The position numbers and the translations under genes were made by a program. Of a stretch of 64,000 nucleotides of DNA, positions 56,399 to 64,000 are shown one piece after another (position 1 is the first letter of the stretch; the number at the start of each line of letters is the position of its first letter). A model generated the notes under the pieces. The model did not search any database and was not told the DNA's origin. It saw nothing but the letters and a program-made list of their open reading frames with translations. The stretch is from an uncultured Clostridia bacterium (GTDB lineage Bacteria; Bacillota; Clostridia; TANB77; CAG-508). The stretch covers positions 1 to 64,000 of the forward strand of contig CAQIBN010000003.1 in the NCBI GenBank assembly GCA_948805675.1. The letters are read 5' to 3'.

Positions 56399-58063
56399 AT
56401 GAAAAAAAAGAAGATACTTATTCCTTTTCTAATTATATTTATATTAGTAATAAATATATTAGTTTCTACAATATATAAAGGGTATATATCATTTGCAGTA
56501 GATACACAAGGAGAATCTAATGTAAGTGTTGTTGTTGATAGTGTAGATTTAAATAATATAAAAATAATTATGGGGGGAAACTTCGAATCAAATATTGTTT
56601 CTATAAAATATACAGATGGAGGACGTGTAAGTAAGGATGAGGTTATTGATTATTTTAGTAATCAGAGTAATCACATTACTGACATAACAAATCAAAACAA
56701 GGGAGCTTCTCCAAACGTTTTAGCTGTAACAATAGAACATGCAGGTCAAGGTAAAGAGTATACTATTTTAGTAGTTTTTGAAGATGGGACAGCACAGATT
56801 GGATATGCTACTATTGGAAAACATATAAGTGGAAGTATGAATATAGGATATGAATATAAGAGTCCACTGTTAACAATTAATGCTACAAGTACTCCAAACA
56901 ATATTGTATTATTAAAAATAGCTAAAGCTTCGGAGATATCAGACATTAGTGATTTTGAAATAAAAGCAACAGAAATACCAATTAAATCTTCTACAGATGT
57001 AAAAGCTACATATGAAATCAAAGAACAAGGTATTTACAAAATATATATAAAGGATTCTGAGGGGAATTCTCATGTGAAGGAAACTGATTATTTAGAACTA
57101 ACTTCTACAAAAACAATAGAAATTGTCCATAAAAAAGGCAATAATAGCGCACTTTTAATTAAAGCAGAAGATTCAGCACATAAAATAATAGAAATGAAAA
57201 TAATCTTATCAGATAATGAAGTATCCTTAGATGATATAGAAAAAAATGGTACATCGATAAATATAACTTCAGGTACGAAAGTCCAAGGTGAATATATCAT
57301 TTCAGGAGATTATACATATGTTAATGTATATCTAAAAGACGAATATGGTGCTACATATAAATATGGACAGACAATAAATTCAATTAAGGAAGATAGTGCA
57401 ATAGTTGTTCCAGTAGAGCCAGAGCCAATACCAGAGCCAACACCAGAGCCAACTCCAGAGCCAGCACCAGAGCCAACACCAGAGCCAACACCAGAACCAA
57501 CACCAGAACCAGCGCCAGAGCCAACACCAGAACCAACACCAGAGCCAACACCAGAACCAACACCAGAGCCAGCACCAGAACCAACACCAGAACCAACACC
57601 AGAACCAACACCAGAGCCAGTGCCAGAGCCAACTCCAGAACCAACGCCAGAACCAACACCAGAGCCAGCACCAGAACCAACACCAGAACCAACACCAGAA
57701 CCAACACCAGAGCCAGTGCCAGAGCCAACTCCAGAACCAACGCCAGATCCAATTCCTAGTAATCCACAAGGAAGTATGTTAGTGCCATTGCCTGACAATG
57801 ACAATAGTGGAATGTTTGGAAACGTAAATAATATAGAAGATATGGGTTTAAATAATGGAACTACTAATACAAATAATAATAATAATAGTAGTGAAAATAA
57901 CTATAAATATAATGAAACTAATATACAAGAAAATTCTACTAATAGTAGTAATAATGAATCTTTACCGAAAACAGGTGTAGAAGACACAGGAATTATTTTA
58001 CTAATTATTACATTATTGGGAGTTGCCATAATATCGCTAGTTAAATTTGTTAGAATTAAATAG
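56399..58063 (+). CDS. LPKTG-anchored surface protein with EPTP repeats
   Basis: 554 residues. Signal peptide (about 1-34), an N-terminal domain of ~300 residues with strand-rich repeats (two similar halves with ISDISDFEIKA and KIIEMKIILSDNEV segments), then a Pro-rich stalk of about 110 residues made of EPTPEP/EPAPEP units (57415-57750), a short Asn-rich spacer and a standard sorting signal: LPKTG, membrane segment and basic tail VRIK. A sortase should attach it to the wall. Unlike the ICE adhesin, it has the complete anchor. Confidence 0.88.
   Translation: MKKKKILIPFLIIFILVINILVSTIYKGYISFAVDTQGESNVSVVVDSVDLNNIKIIMGGNFESNIVSIKYTDGGRVSKDEVIDYFSNQSNHITDITNQNKGASPNVLAVTIEHAGQGKEYTILVVFEDGTAQIGYATIGKHISGSMNIGYEYKSPLLTINATSTPNNIVLLKIAKASEISDISDFEIKATEIPIKSSTDVKATYEIKEQGIYKIYIKDSEGNSHVKETDYLELTSTKTIEIVHKKGNNSALLIKAEDSAHKIIEMKIILSDNEVSLDDIEKNGTSINITSGTKVQGEYIISGDYTYVNVYLKDEYGATYKYGQTINSIKEDSAIVVPVEPEPIPEPTPEPTPEPAPEPTPEPTPEPTPEPAPEPTPEPTPEPTPEPTPEPAPEPTPEPTPEPTPEPVPEPTPEPTPEPTPEPAPEPTPEPTPEPTPEPVPEPTPEPTPDPIPSNPQGSMLVPLPDNDNSGMFGNVNNIEDMGLNNGTTNTNNNNNSSENNYKYNETNIQENSTNSSNNESLPKTGVEDTGIILLIITLLGVAIISLVKFVRIK
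57415..57750 (+). repeat. Coding minisatellite (EPTPEP stalk)
   Basis: Near-perfect repetition of a six-base unit (c-c-a-g-a-g/a with alternating a-c-a/g-c-a). Some longer blocks of ~130 bases recur almost exactly. It produces long spurious open frames on the opposite strand. Length variation by slippage is likely. Confidence 0.92.
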
Positions 58064-58066
58064 AGA

Positions 58067-58116
58067 AAGAGGCTATAAACTTACTATAAAAGTATAGTTT
58101 GTAATAGCCTCTTTTT
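58067..58116. terminator. Bidirectional terminator between converging genes
   Basis: Arms aaagaggctataaac and gtttgtaatagcctcttt with T-rich ends, between the surface protein gene and the WG-repeat gene. Confidence 0.75.
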
Positions 58117-58136
58117 AGAATTAATTAATGTAAATT

Positions 58137-59522
58137 TTATTGCTTAAATATTTCATTTAATTTTGTATTGTAATAAGTTTGTGTATTGTTTTTAGTTACT
58201 ATAATGTAGTTAGAATAAATTGAAATCTGACTATCACTATCAAAATTCATAGATTTTCCAGTTAAAAGATTATATACGCAAATTTGTTTTGAATCTGTAG
58301 CTTTAGCTTTTACAAAAGTACTTTGTGTATATGTATCAATTTTAGGAGATTTAAAACTAAATATTGACTTTTTATTTTTTAAATCAATTAGTTCATAAAT
58401 ATCATCTTTTTTTGTAAAAACTAATTCTTTTCTTGTTTTTGATTTAATAAAGTTAAAAGTTGTTGGTGATAAAAATTCTATATCATCATATTCACAAGGC
58501 AATATGGTAGTATTTTCTTTCATAACACCATGTTTATTATTTGAGCTAAAAGATATATATCCAGTTAGACTTTCTATAGAATTATTTATTTCATTAAATG
58601 GCTTTTCAGACAACATTTTTTTATTTTTTACATCATAATATGAATAACGGTTTGAGTGATCTTTAGTATTATCATATATCTGAAGAATTTTATTTTTAAT
58701 ATCATAATACGAAATTTCTACGTTATCAGATGTCTCATATGCTATTTTATTTTTAGATAAACATATTATAGATTTCTCTTTATCATTTAATGATATTGTA
58801 AAAATATTATTATCATCCACAAGTATAGACTTATCTGTATAATCATATACAATTTTACCATTTTTTAAGTTAACAATTGCATATTTTTTATTATCTATAT
58901 TTATTTTGGCATATTGTTCGTTTAAACTTTCATCAACCTCAGAAATTGTACATGAGAAAAATTCCTCAGAGTCTTTAAATTTATATGAATATAATCTTTT
59001 TCCTCTTTTATTTAATATACCACCTTCTATGGGTTTATTATTTTTATCATATTTTATATATGAAGAATACCCTTGGCCTTTATATGACACTTTTATATTA
59101 TCATCTGTTAAAGACTTAAGATTTTCATTATATAATTTATTATCTGCGATATATAATCCATATTCTGATATATATTTTATATTAGATTGAGATGATAGTT
59201 GTACATTCCCTTTTTGGTCAATCACACAATATTTATTGTTATTATTTTCTTGTAGTTCTACAATTGCATAATCATCATAAAAAGGATTGGCTAGGTTGTA
59301 TTGAGCAGAGATTATGCTTTTTCCATTAGATGCAGAAATGTAACCATATAAATTATTTTGCTTAACAGGAATAGGTTTATTAGGGTCAAGAGTTAAACCT
59401 ATAAAGTAGTCGTCATTTTTGTGAATTAATGTATAAAATAATATTGTAATTATTATTATAAGAATAGCTATTATAGTACTTATTATTGGTAACACTTTTT
59501 TTATTTTTAAATCTTCGTCCAT
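58137..59522 (-). CDS. Membrane-anchored WG-repeat protein
   Basis: 461 residues, ATG 59522 with RBS ggaggtaatt on the minus strand. A cytosolic start, one membrane segment (about residues 9-32) and a large outside region of WG-like repeats (NLYGYISASNGKSIISAQY, KYCVIDQKGNVQLSS, KHGVMKENTTILPCEY). WG-repeat proteins are common in Clostridia; a carbohydrate- or wall-binding role is assumed for the family but not shown. Confidence 0.78.
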   Translation of the reverse strand: MDEDLKIKKVLPIISTIIAILIIIITILFYTLIHKNDDYFIGLTLDPNKPIPVKQNNLYGYISASNGKSIISAQYNLANPFYDDYAIVELQENNNNKYCVIDQKGNVQLSSQSNIKYISEYGLYIADNKLYNENLKSLTDDNIKVSYKGQGYSSYIKYDKNNKPIEGGILNKRGKRLYSYKFKDSEEFFSCTISEVDESLNEQYAKINIDNKKYAIVNLKNGKIVYDYTDKSILVDDNNIFTISLNDKEKSIICLSKNKIAYETSDNVEISYYDIKNKILQIYDNTKDHSNRYSYYDVKNKKMLSEKPFNEINNSIESLTGYISFSSNNKHGVMKENTTILPCEYDDIEFLSPTTFNFIKSKTRKELVFTKKDDIYELIDLKNKKSIFSFKSPKIDTYTQSTFVKAKATDSKQICVYNLLTGKSMNFDSDSQISIYSNYIIVTKNNTQTYYNTKLNEIFKQ

Positions 59523-59751
59523 TTAATTACCTCCTTCATAATATAAATTTTATATAATAATAAAATAAAAGTCAATTAAAAAAATATAAAAAATTTAATA
59601 TGGATATTATGTGAAATATATTGACTTTTTATATTTAAAAATTATAAAATAATAAAAGGAGGTTATAATCGAAAATACAATTTAAGATATGAAAGATAAC
59701 TTTTTGTAAATGAAATTATAAATAAATTATTAAAATACTAGGAGGAAAAAT

Positions 59752-60963
59752 ATGGGATTAATTAAAGCAGTATCAGGTGCTATAGGAAGCACTCTTAAAG
59801 ACCAATGGAAAGAGGCTATTAGATGTGAGGATTTAGGAAATGATATATTAATGGTAAAAAAGACTACTCCAAATGGGGTAATATCTAATAAAAGTACAAT
59901 AATAGTAGCACCAGGACAATGTGCTATTATATATGATAATGGTAGAGTTATAGATGCAACAGCAGAAGAAGGAATATATACTCTAGATGACTCAAGTACA
60001 CCTTCTTTCTTTGCAGGTCAATTTGGAGCAGTTTTTAAAGAAATGTGGCAAAGATTTACATATAATGGTGCTACAGCAAAGCAACAGGCAGTATTCTTCT
60101 TTAATATAAAAGAGATAATTGATAATAAATTTGGTACTCCAGCTCCTGTACCATTTCAAGATTGGTCACATCCAATACCAAATCAAATGACTGGTCAAAT
60201 GTTGCCATTAAGAGTAGAGGTAAAATGTTTTGGAAAATATACATTCAAAATTATTAATCCAGCATTATTTATGAATGAAATTTCTGGAACAGCAGATGTA
60301 TACAGAAAAACTCAGTTAATAGAACAAATGAGGGCAGAAGTTATTTCTTCATTTCAAAATGTGCTAAATGAATTAGGAAATTCTAATTATAAAGTACCAG
60401 TTTTAGAATTACCAAGTCAAACAGATGAAATAAAAGAATTAATGGATCAAAAGGTATTTGACGATTCTATTAGAAGAAGAGGAATATCTATACTTGGATT
60501 TGCGGTGGAATCAGTTACTTTAGATGACGAATCAGAAAAGAAAATAGATAGTTATGAATTAAGTTCAAATGCATATATGCAACAAGGAACATTAGTGAAT
60601 GCATATTCAAATGCAGTACAAGATGCAGCTAAAAATACAAATGGAGCAACAAATGGGTTTATGGGAATTGGAATGATGAATATGTCTTCTGCAGGAGTAA
60701 TAGGTGGAGCTACAGCAGGACCTTGGCAAAATACAGAAAATAGTGTAGTAAAGGAAAAACAAACACAAAAGGTTGATACAGTAGAGGATAACTCAGTGAA
60801 ATTGGACTCTTGGCTATGCCCAAATTGCAAAAAAGAAGTAACAGGAAACTTTTGCTCACAATGTGGAGCTAAAAAAACAACAGAAAAGTTTTGCTCAAAT
60901 TGTGGAAAAAAGGCAAGTAATGATGCAAAATTTTGTACAGAATGTGGAACTAAATTAGTATAA
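59752..60963 (+). CDS. SPFH-domain protein (YdjI/virion-core-like) with zinc ribbons
   Basis: 403 residues, RBS aggagg. N-terminal SPFH region (ILMVKKTTPNGVISNKSTIIVAPGQ and FKEMWQRFTYNG), as in B. subtilis YdjI-type proteins, then a flexible Gly/Met/Ala-rich part, and two C-terminal double-Cys zinc ribbons (CPNCKKEVTGNFCSQCG; CSNCGKKASNDAKFCTECG). The family links membrane scaffolds with stress responses and PspA-like systems. Confidence 0.87.
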   Translation: MGLIKAVSGAIGSTLKDQWKEAIRCEDLGNDILMVKKTTPNGVISNKSTIIVAPGQCAIIYDNGRVIDATAEEGIYTLDDSSTPSFFAGQFGAVFKEMWQRFTYNGATAKQQAVFFFNIKEIIDNKFGTPAPVPFQDWSHPIPNQMTGQMLPLRVEVKCFGKYTFKIINPALFMNEISGTADVYRKTQLIEQMRAEVISSFQNVLNELGNSNYKVPVLELPSQTDEIKELMDQKVFDDSIRRRGISILGFAVESVTLDDESEKKIDSYELSSNAYMQQGTLVNAYSNAVQDAAKNTNGATNGFMGIGMMNMSSAGVIGGATAGPWQNTENSVVKEKQTQKVDTVEDNSVKLDSWLCPNCKKEVTGNFCSQCGAKKTTEKFCSNCGKKASNDAKFCTECGTKLV

Positions 60964-61446
60964 TATACGAGTGAAGAAATTAAAGGAAGTTAAGTAGAAA
61001 AATAAATTTATAGGAGACGTTTTACATATACTAATTGATATAGAGTATATAACAAAAAAATCAGAGGCGTCTAAGTTAATAATATAAAAAAAGGTATGTG
61101 TTTTGATAATACATATCTTTTTTGTTAGAAATTAATTAATAAAACAATAGTAACTATATAAGTAAGGTTCATATATAATTTATCTTTTTGCTTTAGTATT
61201 ATAAAAGTTAATATAAAAATTAACTTGAATTATCTATATAAAATTTTATGTTAATGATAAAATTAAATCATATAAAATATAACAATTTCTATTTAGAGCT
61301 AATTAAAAATATTATACAGAATTTTATATAAGAAACAGAAAAGGTATAAAGATTTATAAAAAAGTTATGAACATAATAAAAGTTTTTCATGAATAATAAA
61401 CCAAAAATAGAAAATAATAATATAAAATTTGATAGGAGGAATAAGT
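60964..61446. other. 483-base non-coding region
   Basis: Apart from the hairpin at 61086-61127 I see no gene. The AT-rich right part probably holds the dps promoter, but no clear hexamer pair stands out. Confidence 0.5.
61086..61127 (+). terminator. Terminator after the SPFH gene
   Basis: Arms aaaaaaggtatgt and acatatctttttt, followed by more T. Confidence 0.75.
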
Positions 61447-61884
61447 ATGGAAAAAATTTTAATAAGTCTAAATGCTCTACTTGCAGATTTAAATGTATAT
61501 TTTAGAAAATTACAAAATTATCATTGGAATGTAGAAGGAAAAGACTTTTTTGTGGTTCATGAGAAATTAGAAGAGTATTACAATTGTATATTTAAACAAA
61601 TTGATGAAGTAGGAGAACATATTCTAATACTTGGAGGTCAGCCTTTAGGAACTCTAAAAGATTATATTAAGATAACAAAAATAAAAGAAGCAGAGAATAA
61701 AAAAGTAAAACCTGATGAAATATTTAATAATATAACAACAGACTTTTCTACTATTTTGGCAGATATAATTAATATAAAAGAATTAGCAGATAATTCCAAA
61801 GAATATGGAACTTCCAGTCTAATGGATGAATATATTTTGAAATATACAAAAATAATATGGATGTTAAAACAAAGTATGGAATAA
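61447..61884 (+). CDS. dps: Dps-family ferritin-like protein
   Basis: 145 residues from ATG 61447 (RBS aggagg). The four-helix Dps core is clear: NYHWNVEGKDFFVVHEKLEEYY and QIDEVGEHILILGGQP, which supply the His, Asp and Glu of the ferroxidase site between subunits. Dps binds iron and protects DNA from oxidants. It lies just upstream of superoxide dismutase, forming an oxygen-defence pair. Confidence 0.92.
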   Translation: MEKILISLNALLADLNVYFRKLQNYHWNVEGKDFFVVHEKLEEYYNCIFKQIDEVGEHILILGGQPLGTLKDYIKITKIKEAENKKVKPDEIFNNITTDFSTILADIINIKELADNSKEYGTSSLMDEYILKYTKIIWMLKQSME

Positions 61885-61936
61885 AGTTATAAATATATAA
61901 TATATATACTAATAAATATATATTTGGAGGATATTT

Positions 61937-62524
61937 ATGATAAAAATGATAGACTTGCCATATCCAATGAATGCACTAGAACCATATTATACAATGGAAA
62001 CATTAGATTTACATTATAATGTATTATATAAAGGATATGTAGATAACTTTAACAAAACAGAAGAAAAATTAAAAAATGTAAGAGAATCAAACGATTATTC
62101 AAATATTAAATGTTTGGAGAAAAATCTGAGCTTTTTTGGTTCAGGAGCAATTTTACACGAATTATTTTTTATGAATCTTGGGCCTGCTATACCAACAAGT
62201 CCAAGTGTAGAACTTATGAATCAAATAATAATGGATTTTGGAAGTTTTGAGAAATTTAAAAAGCAATTTTCTGAGGCTTCAAGTCAAGTAGAAGCCTCAG
62301 GGTGGTGCTTATTGGTGTGGACTAATAGGCTAAATAGATTAAATATATTACAATGCGAAAAACATCAAAATTTAACTCTTTGGGGGTGTAAACCAATACT
62401 TGTAATAGATATGTGGGAACATTCATATTATTTACAATATAAAACTAAAAGACCAGAATATATAGATGCCTTTTGGAATATTGTAAATTGGAATGAAGCA
62501 AATAAAAGATTTAATAAAAAGTAA
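61937..62524 (+). CDS. Fe/Mn-type superoxide dismutase
   Basis: 195 residues, RBS ggagg. The fold is recognisable: LDLHYNVLYKGYVDN (first metal His), GAILHELFFMNLGP (second His), then VIDMWEHSYYLQYK (metal Asp and His) and YIDAFWNIVNWNEANKRF. The middle QCEKHQNLTLWGCKPIL replaces the usual segment of classic SodA but fits the clostridial variant. It would detoxify superoxide, useful to an anaerobe at brief oxygen exposure. Metal preference cannot be told. Confidence 0.88.
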   Translation: MIKMIDLPYPMNALEPYYTMETLDLHYNVLYKGYVDNFNKTEEKLKNVRESNDYSNIKCLEKNLSFFGSGAILHELFFMNLGPAIPTSPSVELMNQIIMDFGSFEKFKKQFSEASSQVEASGWCLLVWTNRLNRLNILQCEKHQNLTLWGCKPILVIDMWEHSYYLQYKTKRPEYIDAFWNIVNWNEANKRFNKK

Positions 62525-62996
62525 TAAATAAAATACTCTTTTCATAGGATAGATAAATCTAGATTATGGAAAGAGTTTTATGTATAATAGTAAAGTTCTA
62601 ATATAAACTAAAGTTTAATAAATACAGGTTTCCTAGTATAAAAAATAATTATACACAATATTTTTCAGAAATTAGCACAAGAATAATTAAACATAGAATG
62701 TAATAGTTTTAATTAATGAATGGATAATCCAGACCACTATTGTTCTGAAAATATATTATAAATCTTGTATTATAATAATATTATTTTTATATTATAAATA
62801 ATAAGTAAATGTAACGTTATACAGTAATATTTTAGTATAGTTTATAGAAAAAGAAAGTAAGTAGAATTATATTGGAAACAAGAAATATAGTATAACTTAA
62901 AAGAGTAGTTAATAATAATTTTGTAAGATAAAAGCAAGTTAAATAAAAAAATGCAACTTATAACTAAAATGTAAATTAAAAAAGTAAATTCAAGTA

Positions 62997-63026
62997 TTGA
63001 CAATATTAACCAACTTAGAGTATAAT
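62997..63026 (+). promoter_or_regulatory. rpsU promoter
   Basis: TTGACA, an 18-base spacer and TATAAT; the start site should be near 63033. Confidence 0.8.
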
Positions 63027-63032
63027 AATGTG

Positions 63033-63126
63033 CGTACATAGGTAGGATTATAAAGCGAATAAATCCTCCTTAAATATACATCCCATGTAAGGTGGTTCTT
63101 AAGATGCCGGAAGGAGGGGAATATTA
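63033..63126 (+). promoter_or_regulatory. Structured rpsU 5' leader
   Basis: The ~94-base leader contains a hairpin (aggatt near 63045 and aatcct near 63062) and a GC-richer gatgccgg before the ribosome site. It may be an autoregulatory ribosomal-protein leader. Confidence 0.4.
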
Positions 63127-63297
63127 ATGTCAGAGGTTAAAGTTAATAATGGAAATATAGAAGATGCTCTAAAAAGGTTCAAAAGACAATGTGCCAGAAA
63201 TGGAGTATTGCAAGAAGTTCGTAAAAGAGAACACTATGAAAAGCCTAGTGTAAAGAGAAAGAAAAAATCAGAGGCTGCAAGAAAAAGAAAATTCTAA
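63127..63297 (+). CDS. rpsU: 30S ribosomal protein S21
   Basis: 56 residues: SEVKVNNGNIEDALKRFKRQ, then CARNGVLQEVRKREHYEKPS and a basic tail ending RKRKF, as in Firmicutes S21. RBS ggaaggagggg. S21 binds near the anti-Shine-Dalgarno end of 16S rRNA. Next to yqeY, the usual arrangement. Confidence 0.96.
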   Translation: MSEVKVNNGNIEDALKRFKRQCARNGVLQEVRKREHYEKPSVKRKKKSEAARKRKF

Positions 63298-63307
63298 AAT
63301 AATAAAT

Positions 63308-63338
63308 ATAGGCATTTCCAATAGGAAATGCTTTTTTT
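63308..63338 (+). terminator. Terminator/attenuator between rpsU and yqeY
   Basis: Arms gcatttcc and ggaaatgc around aata, followed by seven T. Confidence 0.8.
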
Positions 63339-63477
63339 AGAAAATTTAATTATATATAAAAAGTACAAAAAGGTTATAATTTAAAAAAGTTAAATAAAAT
63401 TTTAAAATTATAATAATATTAAAAGTATAAAATATATAAATAAAATACAAATTTATAAAAGTGAAAGGAATGATGTT

Positions 63478-63918
63478 ATGCTTAAAGAAAAGTTGTTAGA
63501 AGATTTAAAAAATTCAATGAAAGATAAGAATGTTCTTAGAAAAAATGTGATACAAATGGTAAGAGCTGGAATATTACAAATAGAAAAGGACAAAAATGTA
63601 GAATTAGATGATCAAAAGATATTAGAGGTTATAGCTAAAGAATGCAAAAAAAGAAAAGATTCACTTTCAGATTATGAAAAAGCAGAAAGACAAGATTTGG
63701 TAAATCAAATAAGACAAGAAATAGAAATATTAGATGAATATTTACCAAAACAGATGACAGAAGAAGAATTAACAAAAATAATAGAAGAAATAATAAAAGA
63801 GCTAGATGCAACAAGTATGAAGGACATGGGGCGAATAATGAAAGAGGCAAAAGAAAGAATAGGTCTTGCAGCAGATGGAAAGACAATAAATGAAGTTGTT
63901 AAAAAAATATTGGAGTAA
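63478..63918 (+). CDS. yqeY: GatB/YqeY-domain protein
   Basis: 146 residues, RBS gaaagga before ATG 63478. YqeY pattern: LLEDLKNSMKDKNVLRKNVIQM, KECKKRKDSLSDYEKAERQDL, EYLPKQMTEEEL and GLAADGKTINEVVKKIL. The domain resembles the tRNA-binding tail of GatB and may act on tRNA. Typical partner of rpsU. Confidence 0.94.
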   Translation: MLKEKLLEDLKNSMKDKNVLRKNVIQMVRAGILQIEKDKNVELDDQKILEVIAKECKKRKDSLSDYEKAERQDLVNQIRQEIEILDEYLPKQMTEEELTKIIEEIIKELDATSMKDMGRIMKEAKERIGLAADGKTINEVVKKILE

Positions 63919-64000
63919 AGTTATAATTTAATTAGAAAAGAAAGTGGAATGAAATATAATATTCTTTAATTTATTCAAAATAATAAAAATAAGACTAAAT

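Larger units (their letters stand above)
62525..63126. other. 602-base non-coding region with the rpsU promoter and leader
   Basis: The left part is AT-rich with no supported gene. The right part has a near-perfect promoter (62997-63026) and a ~95-base leader before rpsU. Confidence 0.65.

Noticed and set aside
57310..57804. Long minus-strand frames of GVGSG, VLVLAL or CWFWCW repeats
   Set aside because: Shadows of the EPTPEP repeat on the + strand; no ribosome site and no plausible protein.
62842..63039. 65-residue minus-strand frame
   Set aside because: No ribosome site, low-complexity content, and it runs through the rpsU promoter.

Overview
The window is very AT-rich DNA with Gram-positive Shine-Dalgarno sites, frequent TTG/GTG starts, sortase-type surface proteins and a compact low-GC gene set (rpsU-yqeY, YhbY, CvpA, LCP, DacA, YkvI, Dps, SOD). 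It fits a low-GC member of the Bacillota, probably an anaerobic, perhaps gut-dwelling, Clostridia-like lineage. I cannot name the species.

Layout: positions 1-973 are the end of an older element: a decayed tyrosine integrase and a tRNA-derived att repeat. About 973-42,440 is one integrative conjugative element (ICE) of the general Tn1549/CTn type. It holds an accessory/replication module (1.3-13 kb: DUF3789, replication initiator, a very large LtrC/ArdC-methylase-helicase, ParB), a candidate oriT with a ribbon-helix-helix accessory protein and MobL-like relaxase (14-16 kb), a type IV secretion module (16-23.5 kb: VirD4, type I toxin/antisense locus, pilin-like protein, VirB6-like, PrgI, TrsD-like, VirB4, M23 peptidase), an ATPase/sortase/thioester-adhesin module (24-31 kb), an orphan C5 DNA methyltransferase, a cargo/regulatory block (32.7-38.6 kb: XRE regulators, receiver-only protein, ECF sigma/anti-sigma pair, a foreign-looking secreted protein), and a control/recombination end (38.8-42.2 kb: sigma-like proteins, Xis-like protein, integrase). 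The integrase lies beside the 3' end of tRNA-Arg(TCT), the target. From 42.5 kb rightward is host chromosome: YhbY, a GDT1-family transporter, a GldA/F/G-like ABC system, YkvI, CvpA, LCP, DacA, a ComEA-like protein, initiator tRNA, surface proteins, SPFH protein, Dps, SOD, rpsU and yqeY.

The outstanding signal is recoding. Nine genes look frameshifted, yet all 23 breaks are the same event: one extra C directly before an in-frame glycine codon, so that the zero frame shows CGG and the +1 frame shows GGN (Gly). Removing the C restores full-length proteins through conserved glycines (Walker A of VirB4 and of the helicase, motifs I, VIII and X of the methyltransferase, the ECF sigma N-terminus, two host membrane proteins). 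In-frame CGG otherwise occurs only once that I found, in a foreign-looking gene, although CGG is common out of frame. The simplest reading is that CGG is not a normal Arg codon here and that ribosomes read C-GGN as Gly by a +1 shift or four-base decoding. This affects both ICE and host genes and would be a genome-wide translational system. A sequence artefact is possible but poorly explains the strict phase. CDS entries for these genes span the whole restored gene, and the C positions are listed in each.
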